Below are positions 25,409-34,095 of a DNA stretch of 64,000 nt, in pieces. The stretch is from Flavobacterium sp. LC2016-01 (GTDB lineage: Bacteria; Bacteroidota; Bacteroidia; Flavobacteriales; Flavobacteriaceae). The notes beneath the pieces were generated by a model. The model did no database searches. It had not been told where the DNA came from and worked only from the letters and a program-made list of their open reading frames with translations. The stretch is taken from NCBI RefSeq assembly GCF_009711135.1, contig NZ_WMIC01000001.1:434001-498000 (forward strand), given 5' to 3'. Position 1 is the stretch's first letter. Each line of letters begins with the position of its first letter. A program made the position numbers and the translations under genes.

Positions 25409-25637
25409 TATTGTTTATTTGGTTAATCGTTTAACTGATAAACCAACTATTATAATTTTTTCTTTTTTGATTTTGGAGCTAATCCCGCTATTCGTTACAA
25501 TCTTTTGTGCCTCCCGAAGTCTCGGGACCGGCACAAAAGGATTTCCACTTCTATCGGGGCTAGGAATCCTGTATTCAATTGATATTTTTTAGTAAACAGA
25601 TATTTCGATTAAACGATTAACCGAAAAAACGATTAAA
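25409..25637. repeat. TTAATCGTTT inverted repeat enclosing another repeat
   Basis: GGTTAATCGTTT (25419-25430) and AAACGATTAACC (25611-25622), with further partial complement outside, bracket the 25475-25564 element. A related TTAATCGTT palindrome is at 57254-57331. Confidence 0.7.
25475..25564. repeat. GGAGCT...GGGCTAGG dispersed repeat, copy 1
   Basis: A roughly 90-bp element: GGAGCTAATCCCGCTATTCG, then a hairpin CTTTTGTGCC...GGCACAAAAG, then GATTTCCACTTCTATCGGGG and CTAGG. The same layout occurs at 49789-49867. It is more GC-rich than the flanks. Confidence 0.85.
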
Positions 25638-26703
25638 CTTTAGCTTCCAATGCTTTCATTACATCCACTAAAACCTGAACACTTTCGATAGGCATAGCGT
25701 TGTAAATAGAAGCTCTGTAACCACCAACAGAACGGTGTCCTGGCAATCCAGAAATTCCTGCCGCTTTCCATAAAGCATCAAAAGTTTCTGTATGATCAGC
25801 GTTATTTAATAAGAAAGTCACATTCATGTTTGAACGGTCTTCTACAGCAGCAGCGCCTTTAAATAATGGGTTTCTGTCGATTTCAGCATAAAGCAATTCT
25901 GCTTTTGCGTTGTTTAATTTTTCAACCGCAGCAATTCCGCCTTTTTCTTTAATCCATTGTAAAGTCAATAAAGAAACGTAAACAGCAAAAACAGGAGGAG
26001 TATTGTACATACTTTCTGCTTTAATATGTTTAGCATAGTCCAGCATACTTGGAATTGTTCTGCCGCTTTTCTCTAGAATTTCTTCTTTAACAACAACAAG
26101 AGTTGTTCCTGCAGGTCCCATATTTTTTTGAGCTCCAGCATAGATTAAATCAAATTTTGAGAAATCCAATTCACGTGAAAATATATCAGAACTCATATCG
26201 CACACAACTGGAATGTTAGTCGATGGGAATTCTTTCATTTGAGTTCCAAAAATGGTATTGTTGCTTGTACAGTGAAAATAATCTGCGTCACTTGGTATTG
26301 CGTATCCTTTTGGAATATGGTTGTAATTTTCTTCTTTTGAAGAAGCTACAACAACAGTTTCTCCAAAATACTTAGCTTCTTTAATTGCAGCAGTTGCCCA
26401 AGTTCCTGAATCTAAATAAGCTGCTTTTCCGTTTTCTTTCATTAAGTTATAAGGAGCCATCAAGAATGCAGTACTTGCACCACCTTGTAAAAACAAAGCC
26501 TGATATCCTTTTCCTTGAAGTCCTAATAATTCTAAAGCAAGCGAACGAGCTTCATCCATAACAGCAACGAAATCTTTGCTTCGGTGCGAAATTTCAAGGA
26601 TAGACAATCCTGAATCATTAAAATTTAAAATTGCTTTTGATGCCTTCTCAAAAACTTCCTGAGGTAAAATACTTGGTCCTGCGCTGTAGTTGTGTTTTTT
26701 CAT
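25633..26703 (-). CDS. serC: Phosphoserine aminotransferase
   Basis: PLP enzyme converting 3-phosphohydroxypyruvate and glutamate to O-phosphoserine; also used in pyridoxal phosphate synthesis. The N-terminal NYSAGPSILPQEV, LEISHRSKDF, QGGASTAFLMAPYNL and YAGAQKNMGPAGTTLVVV (with the Schiff-base Lys) are classic SerC motifs. SGLPGHRSVGGYRASIYNAMP at the end binds substrate phosphate. Length 356 aa is normal. The serA-like gene lies 230 bp downstream on the same strand, but a large intergenic repeat separates them. Confidence 0.97.
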   Translation of the reverse strand: MKKHNYSAGPSILPQEVFEKASKAILNFNDSGLSILEISHRSKDFVAVMDEARSLALELLGLQGKGYQALFLQGGASTAFLMAPYNLMKENGKAAYLDSGTWATAAIKEAKYFGETVVVASSKEENYNHIPKGYAIPSDADYFHCTSNNTIFGTQMKEFPSTNIPVVCDMSSDIFSRELDFSKFDLIYAGAQKNMGPAGTTLVVVKEEILEKSGRTIPSMLDYAKHIKAESMYNTPPVFAVYVSLLTLQWIKEKGGIAAVEKLNNAKAELLYAEIDRNPLFKGAAAVEDRSNMNVTFLLNNADHTETFDALWKAAGISGLPGHRSVGGYRASIYNAMPIESVQVLVDVMKALEAKV

Positions 26704-26796
26704 GGTTGTTGTTAATAGTCGAAAATTTTAAAGACGCAAATTTCGGCAATAGGAGCTGAAAAAGCGATAAATTATTCGAAATAATTAAACATATTT

Positions 26797-27870
26797 TTAC
26801 TTTGTTGTTAACAAAAACGTTATAGTATCTACGTTATCTGCGTAATCCCACAATTGCGGTTTTTGAGTTTCACCAAATCTGATGCTGTTTTGAATTAAAT
26901 CGCTGCTTACGATACACTGAATTTGTTCAGAATCAGCTTCAAGACGCGTTTTTAAATCATCAATATTTTCATAAAACTCATAAAAAACACTCGAAATTGG
27001 AGAGGCATAACTCGAATCTTCTTTAATAGTCAAAAATCCGTTGTCCAATAATTTGAAATTACTCATTAAAAATACGGCTTTATTATAGTCATAATTATTA
27101 GCGTATTTTTCATAATGAATAACATCTTGATATTTGAATATTGCTTCAAAAAATCCATCAAAAGAATAGCCTTTTGGAACAAAAAGTTTAGAAACATTTC
27201 GGCATCCTAATCCGAAATAACGGAAAATATCTTCGCCTAAATTTTCTAATTCCTCTTTAGATTCATTTCCGTTTAAAACAGCAGCCGAATTTCTGTTTTT
27301 TCTGATGATAGAAGGTTTGTCTTTAAAATAATATTCAAAATATCGTGAAGTATTATTGCTTCCCGTTGCAATTACAGCGTCAAAATTCTCCAATTTTCCT
27401 TCAACAAAAGTGATTTTATCTTTCAGATTTTCATCAACAGCAATTAAATATTTCGCCAAAAATGGCAATAAATGCTGATCGTTTGATGATGTTTTTATCA
27501 AAGCTTTATTGCCGGTTATCAAAACCGATAAGAAATCATGAAATCCAACTAACGGAATATTTCCGGCCAAAATCAAAGCAACTGTTTTTTCTTTTCCGTC
27601 ATTTTGAGCGAATTGAGCTTTGTATTGAGAAAGCCATTTTTCAATGTTTTCTGCTGTCAAAGCTTCTGCCCATGATTCTATTGCAAAGTAAACCTGTTCA
27701 GGGGTGTACCAGCCATTATGAGATTGTGATAATTGAATAAGACTTTGAAAATCATCGAAAAAAATATCGTTATATAATACGTCCGATTTTTTAACGGATT
27801 CCTTTTCAGAAAACTGACTTAAAAAATTTCCTAATTCAACAAAAACACTTTTTTTTGTTTCTAATGTCAT
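26797..27870 (-). CDS. Acyl-CoA reductase-like protein (LuxC domain)
   Basis: A 357-aa aldehyde-dehydrogenase-fold protein of the LuxC/acyl-CoA reductase family. Cofactor-binding region ALILAGNIPLVGFHDFLSVLITGNKALIKTSSND (about 98-131), IATGSNNTSRYFEYYFKDKPSIIRKNRNSAAVL (168-199), and catalytic Cys223 in YFGLGCRNVSKLF. Homologues are common in Flavobacteriia without any luciferase genes, so a role in bioluminescence is not implied; fatty-aldehyde or alcohol metabolism is inferred. Divergently transcribed from the ferredoxin gene, with a good promoter at 27909-27939, and next to serC. Confidence 0.88.
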   Translation of the reverse strand: MTLETKKSVFVELGNFLSQFSEKESVKKSDVLYNDIFFDDFQSLIQLSQSHNGWYTPEQVYFAIESWAEALTAENIEKWLSQYKAQFAQNDGKEKTVALILAGNIPLVGFHDFLSVLITGNKALIKTSSNDQHLLPFLAKYLIAVDENLKDKITFVEGKLENFDAVIATGSNNTSRYFEYYFKDKPSIIRKNRNSAAVLNGNESKEELENLGEDIFRYFGLGCRNVSKLFVPKGYSFDGFFEAIFKYQDVIHYEKYANNYDYNKAVFLMSNFKLLDNGFLTIKEDSSYASPISSVFYEFYENIDDLKTRLEADSEQIQCIVSSDLIQNSIRFGETQKPQLWDYADNVDTITFLLTTK

Positions 27871-27908
27871 AATGTTTGTTTATGAATTGTTTTGATTGTA
27901 ATTTTGCA

Positions 27909-27939
27909 CAAAAATAAGGATAAATAAGTCGAAAGTCAA
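27909..27939 (-). promoter_or_regulatory. Bacteroidota promoter for the LuxC-like gene
   Basis: TATTTTTG (-7 box, 27909-27916) with TTG of a TTTTG (-33 box, 27937-27939) 20 bp upstream on the minus strand. This is the best match to the TTG-N19/20-TAnnTTTG consensus in the window. Confidence 0.6.
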
Positions 27940-28020
27940 AAGTCATTCAGTCAAAAGCGAGGAATGTCTATTATGTACTTTTTTTGATTTTAAGACTTTT
28001 AACACGTAATCAAGAAAAAG

Positions 28021-28371
28021 ATGGCAATTATTATAACTGACGAATGCATTAATTGTGGGGCCTGCGAACCAGAATGCCCAAATACAGCAATATATGAAGG
28101 TGCAGATGACTGGAGATATAAAGACGGAACAAGTCTTTCTGGAAAAGTAATTTTACCTGACGGAACTGAAGTTGATGCTGAAGATGCTCAAACTCCTATT
28201 TCTGACGAAATCTATTATATCGTTCCAGGAAAATGTACAGAATGTAAAGGTTTTCACGACGAACCTCAATGTGCAGCTGTTTGTCCTGTTGATTGCTGTG
28301 TACCAGATGATAATCACGTAGAAGATGAAGAAACCTTGTTGAACAGACAGGCGTTTTTGCATGGAGAATAA
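28021..28371 (+). CDS. 2[4Fe-4S] ferredoxin, YfhL-like
   Basis: A 116-aa electron carrier. The first cluster motif is [12 protein letters not shown] (C-x2-C-x2-C-x3-C, residues 9-20); the second is [21 protein letters not shown] (C-x2-C-x8-C-x3-C, about 78-98), the long-loop form seen in YfhL and Azotobacter-type ferredoxins. A roughly 57-residue acidic insert lies between the clusters. Encoded opposite the LuxC-like reductase; the pairing is conserved in Flavobacteriia as I remember it and suggests they share a redox pathway. Ends at a strong terminator. Confidence 0.93.
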   Translation: MAIIITDECINCGACEPECPNTAIYEGADDWRYKDGTSLSGKVILPDGTEVDAEDAQTPISDEIYYIVPGKCTECKGFHDEPQCAAVCPVDCCVPDDNHVEDEETLLNRQAFLHGE

Positions 28372-28392
28372 TTTCTCGTAACTAAAATATTG

Positions 28393-28424
28393 AAATCCTG
28401 AGTATTGTGCTCAGGATTTTTTTT
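28393..28424 (+). terminator. Intrinsic terminator of the ferredoxin gene
   Basis: Arms AAATCCTGAG (28393-28402) and CTCAGGATTT (28410-28419) with a 7-nt loop and a run of T. Confidence 0.9.
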
Positions 28425-28538
28425 ATCCAATTTTAAAGACTTAACTTACGTATTTTGTTGGTTTTTAATGTTTTGTTGAACAAATGTTAATTTATATTTA
28501 ATAATTTAATACATTAGTTGAAAATTTAATAACAGCCT

Positions 28539-29702
28539 ATGAGGAGACTGGTACTTTTATTTATTGTATTATTTAATTTTGCCGCCTTTGCTCAAGATGC
28601 AGAGTATTCAATTGTTGTTAAAGACATTGAAACACAATTGCCTATAGAAAATGCAACTGTTTTTATCATGAAAACAAAGCAGACATTGTTAAGCAATAAG
28701 GACGGAAAGGTAACTTTTAGATTAAATGGATCTTCGAGCCTTCAGGTTTCTCAAATCGATTATGAAAAAGTAACACTTCGATGGGGGCCTTTAAAACCAG
28801 ATTTATTTGTGGTTTATCTTGAAAGCAACAATACTAAATTAGATGAAATTGTAGTTTCTAAAGAAAATCCGCAAAAGATTCTTCAAAAAATAGTTGTGAA
28901 TTCAAGGCAAAAATTAGCTTCTTCCTATCGATTAAAAGTCTTTGTGAGAGAGTTTTTTATGCTTGATAATAAATATTCTTATTATAACGACGGATTAGTA
29001 AACTTTCAATTTACAGCCAGTCAAAAAAAATCAACGACAACATTATTAGTAGAGCAAAACCGCTCTTATGGACTTTTGGATACTGATGTCAGCGCTGATT
29101 TAAAAGGTTATAATCTGAATGATATCATGGAAAGTTATTGTAATCTGAAGTATTTCGATCCTCTTTTAGATTCCAAGACCAGAAAAGAATATGATTTTAT
29201 TACGCGAGGCCATCCAAATAATAAAAATTATTACATCATGGCAATAACGCCATTAGATAAATCAAAAAAGGCATTAGATACTTTTGAGGTAATTTATGAT
29301 CCCGTAAAAAAGTTAATTGTTGAATTCAGCATTATAATTACGCCTCAAAATTTGCTTCAAGTTGAAGAGCAGACAAAAATCGGTTCAAAAAATGTGACCA
29401 GATCAATTGTTAAAGTGAATTATAGAATTGATGGGGAAGATTATTATTTGTTGAGTTCAAATGAAGAAATTGGTTATGATCTTATTTTAAAAGATCACAT
29501 CAAAAATATTCAGGTTCGCAATAGTTTTGTTACCACACATTTCAACAGGCAAAATTTCACCTATAGTGAAAGTGATGTTTTTAAAGAAAAATCACTTTTC
29601 AATAAAAAGAATAAAGTATTGACCAAATATTGGGAAATATCAGGATTTGTACCCACTGAAGAAGAAAAAGCAATAGTAGATTCATTAGAATTTAAACTGT
29701 AG
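28539..29702 (+). CDS. Secreted protein with carboxypeptidase-regulatory-like N-terminal domain
   Basis: A 387-aa protein with a signal peptide (about 1-18, ending FAAFAQ). Next comes a beta-sandwich of CarboxypepD_reg type (about 22-105: IVVKDIETQLPIENATVFI, LSNKDGKVTFRL, LDEIVVSKENPQKILQK). A beta-rich C-terminal region (about 130-387) has DUF5686-like character but is much shorter than those barrel proteins. Probably periplasmic or on the outer membrane. No enzyme motif seen. Monocistronic, with its own terminator. Confidence 0.8.
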   Translation: MRRLVLLFIVLFNFAAFAQDAEYSIVVKDIETQLPIENATVFIMKTKQTLLSNKDGKVTFRLNGSSSLQVSQIDYEKVTLRWGPLKPDLFVVYLESNNTKLDEIVVSKENPQKILQKIVVNSRQKLASSYRLKVFVREFFMLDNKYSYYNDGLVNFQFTASQKKSTTTLLVEQNRSYGLLDTDVSADLKGYNLNDIMESYCNLKYFDPLLDSKTRKEYDFITRGHPNNKNYYIMAITPLDKSKKALDTFEVIYDPVKKLIVEFSIIITPQNLLQVEEQTKIGSKNVTRSIVKVNYRIDGEDYYLLSSNEEIGYDLILKDHIKNIQVRNSFVTTHFNRQNFTYSESDVFKEKSLFNKKNKVLTKYWEISGFVPTEEEKAIVDSLEFKL

Positions 29703-29720
29703 TTTTTGCAGAAAAACATA

Positions 29721-29757
29721 AAAAAAATCCTGAACAAAATGTTCAGGATTTTTTGTT
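29721..29757 (+). terminator. Intrinsic terminator
   Basis: Arms AAAATCCTGAAC (29724-29735) and GTTCAGGATTTT (29741-29752) plus a T-run lie 20 bp after the stop codon. A half copy of the ATTGTCAGGCTGAGCG repeat follows at 29771-29786. Confidence 0.88.
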
Positions 29758-29820
29758 TTATTAAATGTAGATTGTCAGGCTGAGCGTCCACATCCCGAAG
29801 TTTCAGGAGAAGCCCGTTTC

Positions 29821-32451
29821 TTAGAAATTAAATCCAAGTCTTGCGTAGTAGTAAGCACCGCTGAAACCCATTTGTACAGCATCCCAATATCCTCCAGCTT
29901 CTGTGTTTCCTTGTTCATCCTGTTTGGTTGGATAAACATTGAATAAGTTATTGCTTCCGATGCTTAATTTTAAACTTTTACTTAATTGGTAGCCAAAAGT
30001 CAAATCAGTTACTAATCTTGGGTTGTAAACATCCTCTTCATCGGCATAATCAACTAAAACCACTTTGCTGAAGCGAGTGAAAGCTAATCCTGCGTCAAAT
30101 TTATTTTTTGCATAAGTAAGATTCAAACCAAATTTGCTGTCTGGAGCAGAAGCCAGTAAAAAGGCTTTTTCACGATTTCCAAAAAAGGTATCAGCATCTA
30201 GAGAACCGTTTTTTACATTATCAATTTTCATATCATTAATGTTTCCAACTAAAGTCGCTCCAATATGTCCGAAATCGTATGTTTTTTTCCAAGAAAATAC
30301 CAAATCTAAACCATGAGTGCTTGTATCTACTCCGTTCGCAAAAAACTGTGCTTCAGAAACACCAAGGCCTAAAGAACTTGCGTCAAAATATCCGGTAAGA
30401 ACAATACGATCTTTTACTTTAATATAATATCCGTCAACAGTTGCAGTAAAATCTCCATAAGTTGCAGTGAAACCCAAAGAAGCATTTACCGCTTTTTCTT
30501 CATTTAATTTTTCAATTCCGAAAGCTCTTGTCACAGGGCTGTCATTTGGTGCTAAAAGTACCTCAGTTGCACCGCTTGCATTAAAGTTTGTAAAACGTAA
30601 ATTATAATAAATTTGGGCCAAAGAAGGAGCACGGAAACCAGTACTCACAGAACCTCTTAAGTTAATATGATCATTAATTTTAAGTCTAGAAGCTAGTTTT
30701 CCGTTTACTGTACTTCCAAAATCACTGTAATTTTCAAAACGAACAGCGCCGCTTACCATAAAAGCTTCTGTAACATCTAATTCAGCATCAGTATAGAGCG
30801 AGAAGTTAGTACGGTCTTTATTTACTTCATTTGCAGGACTGTAACCAGGAAAACCTTGCGAGCTTCCAGGACGAGGATTTCCTGAAATTGGATCAATAGG
30901 AGCACTTTGCGTTGTTGGGTCGGTAATTGGTTTTCCATTTGTGTCGTAAGTTGTGTACGAACCTTCTTCACCTGCAAAAATCTCAAATTTCTCTACTCTG
31001 AATTCGGTTCCAAAAGCGATATTAAAACCGCTCATAACATCATCATAGTTTTTAGAAATATCAAAATTCGTTGTGTTTTGAAGCAGACTGTGTCCTCCGG
31101 CATTAAATTCAGTTGGAGATTTTGCTTCTAGAGAAGCATTCAAAGTTCCTTTAATATCATATTCGAATTTGTTTTTTCCAAAAGTATTGCTCAAATCCAT
31201 TTTCCATCCGCCTCCGGTTGTTGTTCTAATTCCGGCTGCCAATGAGTTATCTCTAATATTCGAAGTAATTCTTGGTGTATAACCGCCCGGATAAATTTCT
31301 TCTACAACTCTTTCTCCATCATTTCTTGTAAAGGCATAAGCATCAGTATTTCTGAAATTACTGCCTCCGAAAGCATAAAGCTCAGTTCTGTCTGATAATG
31401 GAAGTGAAAAGTTTCCGAAGAAATTGATACCCTTCATTTGTGCATCACCAAAACCTTTTCTAAAATCATAAGCTGGTCTTAATGTTTTGTCTTTATTGAT
31501 GAATTCACCAGTAAAATTGGCATAGCCGCCTTTGCTTCCAACAGAAAAACCATAATTTGCTGCCACTTTCAGAGATCCTCCGTCAAAAGATTTGTCTTTT
31601 CCGTAAGAGTTTCCATTTCCTTTTTGATCGAGTCTGAAACCATCAGTATTTGGTGTTCCAGGCAAAAAGTCTCCTTTTGCATTTGTATTAAAAACACCAT
31701 AAGTAACAGAACCTGAAAGTTCTTTTACATTATCATTTGTTATAATATTGATAACGCCGGCAATAGCATCAGAACCGTATTGTGCCGCTGCACCATCTCT
31801 TAAAATCTCAATTCTTTTGATTGAAGCGGCCGGAATTGCATTTAAATCTGTTCCTGTATTTCCGCGTCCGCGTGTTCCAAATAAATTGATAAGAGAGGAT
31901 TGGTGTCTTCTTTTTCCGTTAATTAAAACCAAAGTCTGGTCTGGTCCCATACCTCTTAAAGAAGCAGGATCTACGTGATCGGCACCATCAGAGCCAGATT
32001 GTTTGTTGGCATTAAATGAAGGAGCTACATATTGAAGAAGCTGATTAATTTCGATTTTACCGCTTTGTGTTGTAACATCTTTTACATTGATTACGTCAAT
32101 GGGAACGGCTGAATTTACAACAGTTCTTTTAGTGCTTCTGGAACCTACAACAACAACGTCATTTAGGACCTGACCACCGCTTTCGTCTAAACTAATTTCC
32201 ATTTTATCTGTTGCTGTTTTTTCGACAGTTGCAAATCCAACATAAGTAAAAACTAATTTAGCACCTTCTTTTACTTTTATTTTAAAACCGCCGTCAGCAT
32301 CAGTAGAAACACCATTTGTAGTTCCTTTTTCGACAATATTCACACCCGGTAACGGTGTTCCTGTCTTGTCTTTTACGACGCCTGAGACTTCTTTCTGAGC
32401 AAAAAGAAATGCCGTATTTAATAGAAATAATAATAATACAATCTTTTTCAT
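29821..32451 (-). CDS. TonB-dependent outer-membrane receptor
   Basis: From the ATG at 32451 the protein is about 876 aa: signal peptide MKKIVLLLFLLNTAFLFAQ, then a carboxypeptidase-regulatory domain (EVSGVVKDKTGTPLPGVNIVEKG, about 20-100), plug domain with SLRGMGPDQTLVLINGKRR and IKRIEILRDGAAAQYGSDAIAGVINIIT, and a 22-strand barrel ending in YYYARLGFNF with a C-terminal Phe. The frame continues upstream to 32589 but adds a Lys/Ile-rich stretch before the signal, so it is rejected. No SusD partner is adjacent, so it is more like a stand-alone siderophore, metal or peptide receptor; the substrate is not readable. Confidence 0.93.
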   Translation of the reverse strand: MKKIVLLLFLLNTAFLFAQKEVSGVVKDKTGTPLPGVNIVEKGTTNGVSTDADGGFKIKVKEGAKLVFTYVGFATVEKTATDKMEISLDESGGQVLNDVVVVGSRSTKRTVVNSAVPIDVINVKDVTTQSGKIEINQLLQYVAPSFNANKQSGSDGADHVDPASLRGMGPDQTLVLINGKRRHQSSLINLFGTRGRGNTGTDLNAIPAASIKRIEILRDGAAAQYGSDAIAGVINIITNDNVKELSGSVTYGVFNTNAKGDFLPGTPNTDGFRLDQKGNGNSYGKDKSFDGGSLKVAANYGFSVGSKGGYANFTGEFINKDKTLRPAYDFRKGFGDAQMKGINFFGNFSLPLSDRTELYAFGGSNFRNTDAYAFTRNDGERVVEEIYPGGYTPRITSNIRDNSLAAGIRTTTGGGWKMDLSNTFGKNKFEYDIKGTLNASLEAKSPTEFNAGGHSLLQNTTNFDISKNYDDVMSGFNIAFGTEFRVEKFEIFAGEEGSYTTYDTNGKPITDPTTQSAPIDPISGNPRPGSSQGFPGYSPANEVNKDRTNFSLYTDAELDVTEAFMVSGAVRFENYSDFGSTVNGKLASRLKINDHINLRGSVSTGFRAPSLAQIYYNLRFTNFNASGATEVLLAPNDSPVTRAFGIEKLNEEKAVNASLGFTATYGDFTATVDGYYIKVKDRIVLTGYFDASSLGLGVSEAQFFANGVDTSTHGLDLVFSWKKTYDFGHIGATLVGNINDMKIDNVKNGSLDADTFFGNREKAFLLASAPDSKFGLNLTYAKNKFDAGLAFTRFSKVVLVDYADEEDVYNPRLVTDLTFGYQLSKSLKLSIGSNNLFNVYPTKQDEQGNTEAGGYWDAVQMGFSGAYYYARLGFNF

Positions 32452-32603
32452 GGTTTGGTTGTTTTTGAATATTGGTTTGTTTTGAATAATGATAAAAGTA
32501 GTATTTTTTAACAAAAACTTAATAAAAAGTTTAAAAATTTTTAAGATTAACCTGTAAATTATATTATTACACATTTTTACTTCGCTCACGAGCTATTAAA
32601 TCT

Positions 32604-32611
32604 TATATTTG
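32604..32611 (+). promoter_or_regulatory. Bacteroidota -7 box (TATATTTG) upstream of ychF
   Basis: An exact TAnnTTTG match in the 295-bp space between divergent genes. It would give a leader of about 130 nt. No clear TTG at -33. Apart from this box, the space 32452-32746 shows only AT-rich sequence. Confidence 0.35.
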
Positions 32612-32746
32612 CAAAATTTTAAAGTCAAAAAATAGCATTTTGGCAGAAAATCAAAAAAGTACACGTAAATCATAAACCATTACAACAGAAGTATTAATGG
32701 GCTGGCCTGAGAAAAATCAGTGCCATAAAATAAATAGAAACAACAG

Positions 32747-33841
32747 ATGAAAGCAGGAATTGTAGGATTACCAAATGTTGGAAAATCAACATTATTTAAT
32801 TGTTTATCTAATGCAAAAGCGCAAAGTGCGAACTTTCCGTTTTGTACAATCGAACCTAATATTGGTGTTGTAAACGTTCCGGATCCAAGAATCAATAAAT
32901 TGGAAGAATTGGTAAAACCAGAGCGCGTGCAAATGGCAACAGTTGATATTGTTGATATCGCAGGTTTGGTAAAAGGAGCAAGTAAAGGTGAAGGTCTTGG
33001 AAACCAGTTTTTAGGAAACATTAGAGAGTGTAATGCGATCATTCACGTTTTACGTTGTTTTGACAATGATAATATCGTTCACGTTGATGGAAACGTAAAT
33101 CCAATTCGTGACAAAGAAACTATCGATATCGAATTGCAGTTGAAAGATTTAGAAACGGTTGAAAAACGTTTGGAAAAAGTAAATCGTGCTGCTAAAACTG
33201 GAAATAAAGAAGCGCAGACTGAAAAAGCACTTTTAGACAGAATCAGAGAATCATTATTACAGGCTAAATCGGCTCGTACTATTGTACCTCAAGGTAATGA
33301 TGAAGAAGTTTTAATGGAATCTTTTCAATTAATTACTGCAAAACCAGTATTATATGTTTGTAATGTTGATGAGAATTCAGCTGTAAACGGAAACAAATAT
33401 GTAGATCAGGTTCGTGAACTAGTTAAAGACGAAGATGCAGAAGTAATTATTCTTTCAGTAGGAGCAGAGGCTGATATTACAGAATTAGAAAGCTACGAAG
33501 AGCGTCAGGTTTTCCTTGAAGATATGGGATTGACTGAGCCAGGAGCATCTGTTTTAATTCGTGCAGCTTATAAATTATTGAAACAGCAAACTTATTTTAC
33601 CGCTGGTGTAAAAGAAGTTCGTGCCTGGACAATCAACATTGGAGCTACAGCGCCTCAAGCGGCTGGAGTTATCCACACAGATTTTGAAAAAGGTTTCATC
33701 CGTGCGGAAGTTATTTCTTATGAAGATTACGTTCAATATGGTTCTGAAGCAAAAGCAAAAGAAGCAGGAAAATTCAAAGTAGAAGGAAAAGAATATATTG
33801 TTAAAGATGGTGATGTGATGCATTTCCGTTTCAACGTATAA
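32747..33841 (+). CDS. ychF: Ribosome-binding ATPase YchF
   Basis: Obg-family P-loop ATPase that binds ribosomes and is linked to stress and redox control. G1 motif GLPNVGKST (7-15), switch region DIVDIAGLVKGASKGEGLGNQFL, the NVDE motif in place of NKxD (the change that makes YchF prefer ATP), and a C-terminal TGS-like domain with TFFTAGVKEVRAWTI-type sequence, here YFTAGVKEVRAWTINIGATAPQAAGVIHTDFEKGFIRAEV. Length 364 aa matches the family. Ends at a strong terminator. Confidence 0.97.
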   Translation: MKAGIVGLPNVGKSTLFNCLSNAKAQSANFPFCTIEPNIGVVNVPDPRINKLEELVKPERVQMATVDIVDIAGLVKGASKGEGLGNQFLGNIRECNAIIHVLRCFDNDNIVHVDGNVNPIRDKETIDIELQLKDLETVEKRLEKVNRAAKTGNKEAQTEKALLDRIRESLLQAKSARTIVPQGNDEEVLMESFQLITAKPVLYVCNVDENSAVNGNKYVDQVRELVKDEDAEVIILSVGAEADITELESYEERQVFLEDMGLTEPGASVLIRAAYKLLKQQTYFTAGVKEVRAWTINIGATAPQAAGVIHTDFEKGFIRAEVISYEDYVQYGSEAKAKEAGKFKVEGKEYIVKDGDVMHFRFNV

Positions 33842-33882
33842 TCTTTTTTAGAGAATAGAAGAAAGAATATAGAAAATAGACT

Positions 33883-33913
33883 AAAACTGCTGGAGAAATT
33901 CAGCAGTTTTTTT
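33883..33913 (+). terminator. Intrinsic terminator of ychF
   Basis: Arms AAAACTGCTG (33883-33892) and CAGCAGTTTT (33901-33910) with an 8-nt loop and T-run. Confidence 0.9.
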
Positions 33914-33935
33914 ATGTATTAAACTTAAGTTTTCG

Positions 33936-34072
33936 ATTGTCAGGCTGAGCGAAGTCGAAGCCCCGCAAAGATTGGCGATTTAGATTGTGGAGCTTCTTGC
34001 GTGTCCTTCGACTTCGCTCAGGATGACAATCTTAAAAAAAAATCCGTGTAAATCTGCGCTTTCGCGAAAGCG
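33936..34072. repeat. GCTGAGCGAAGTCGAAG inverted repeat plus 16-bp palindrome
   Basis: 25-bp arms with two mismatches (33936-33960, ATTGTCAGGCTGAGCGAAGT..., and 34006-34030) are followed by a perfect palindrome CGCTTTCGCGAAAGCG at 34057-34072. Together with the ychF terminator they fill most of the 335-bp space 33842-34175. A half copy of the first repeat lies at 29771-29786. Confidence 0.85.
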
Positions 34073-34095
34073 AATCCGTAAAATCCGCGTGCTAT

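Noticed and set aside
26797..27870. Bioluminescence (lux) operon
   Set aside because: No luxA, luxB, luxD or luxE nearby; this family is common in non-luminous Flavobacteriia.
32452..32589. N-terminal extension of the TonB-dependent receptor
   Set aside because: The extension is Lys/Ile/Asn-rich and would bury a textbook signal peptide that starts at the ATG at 32451.
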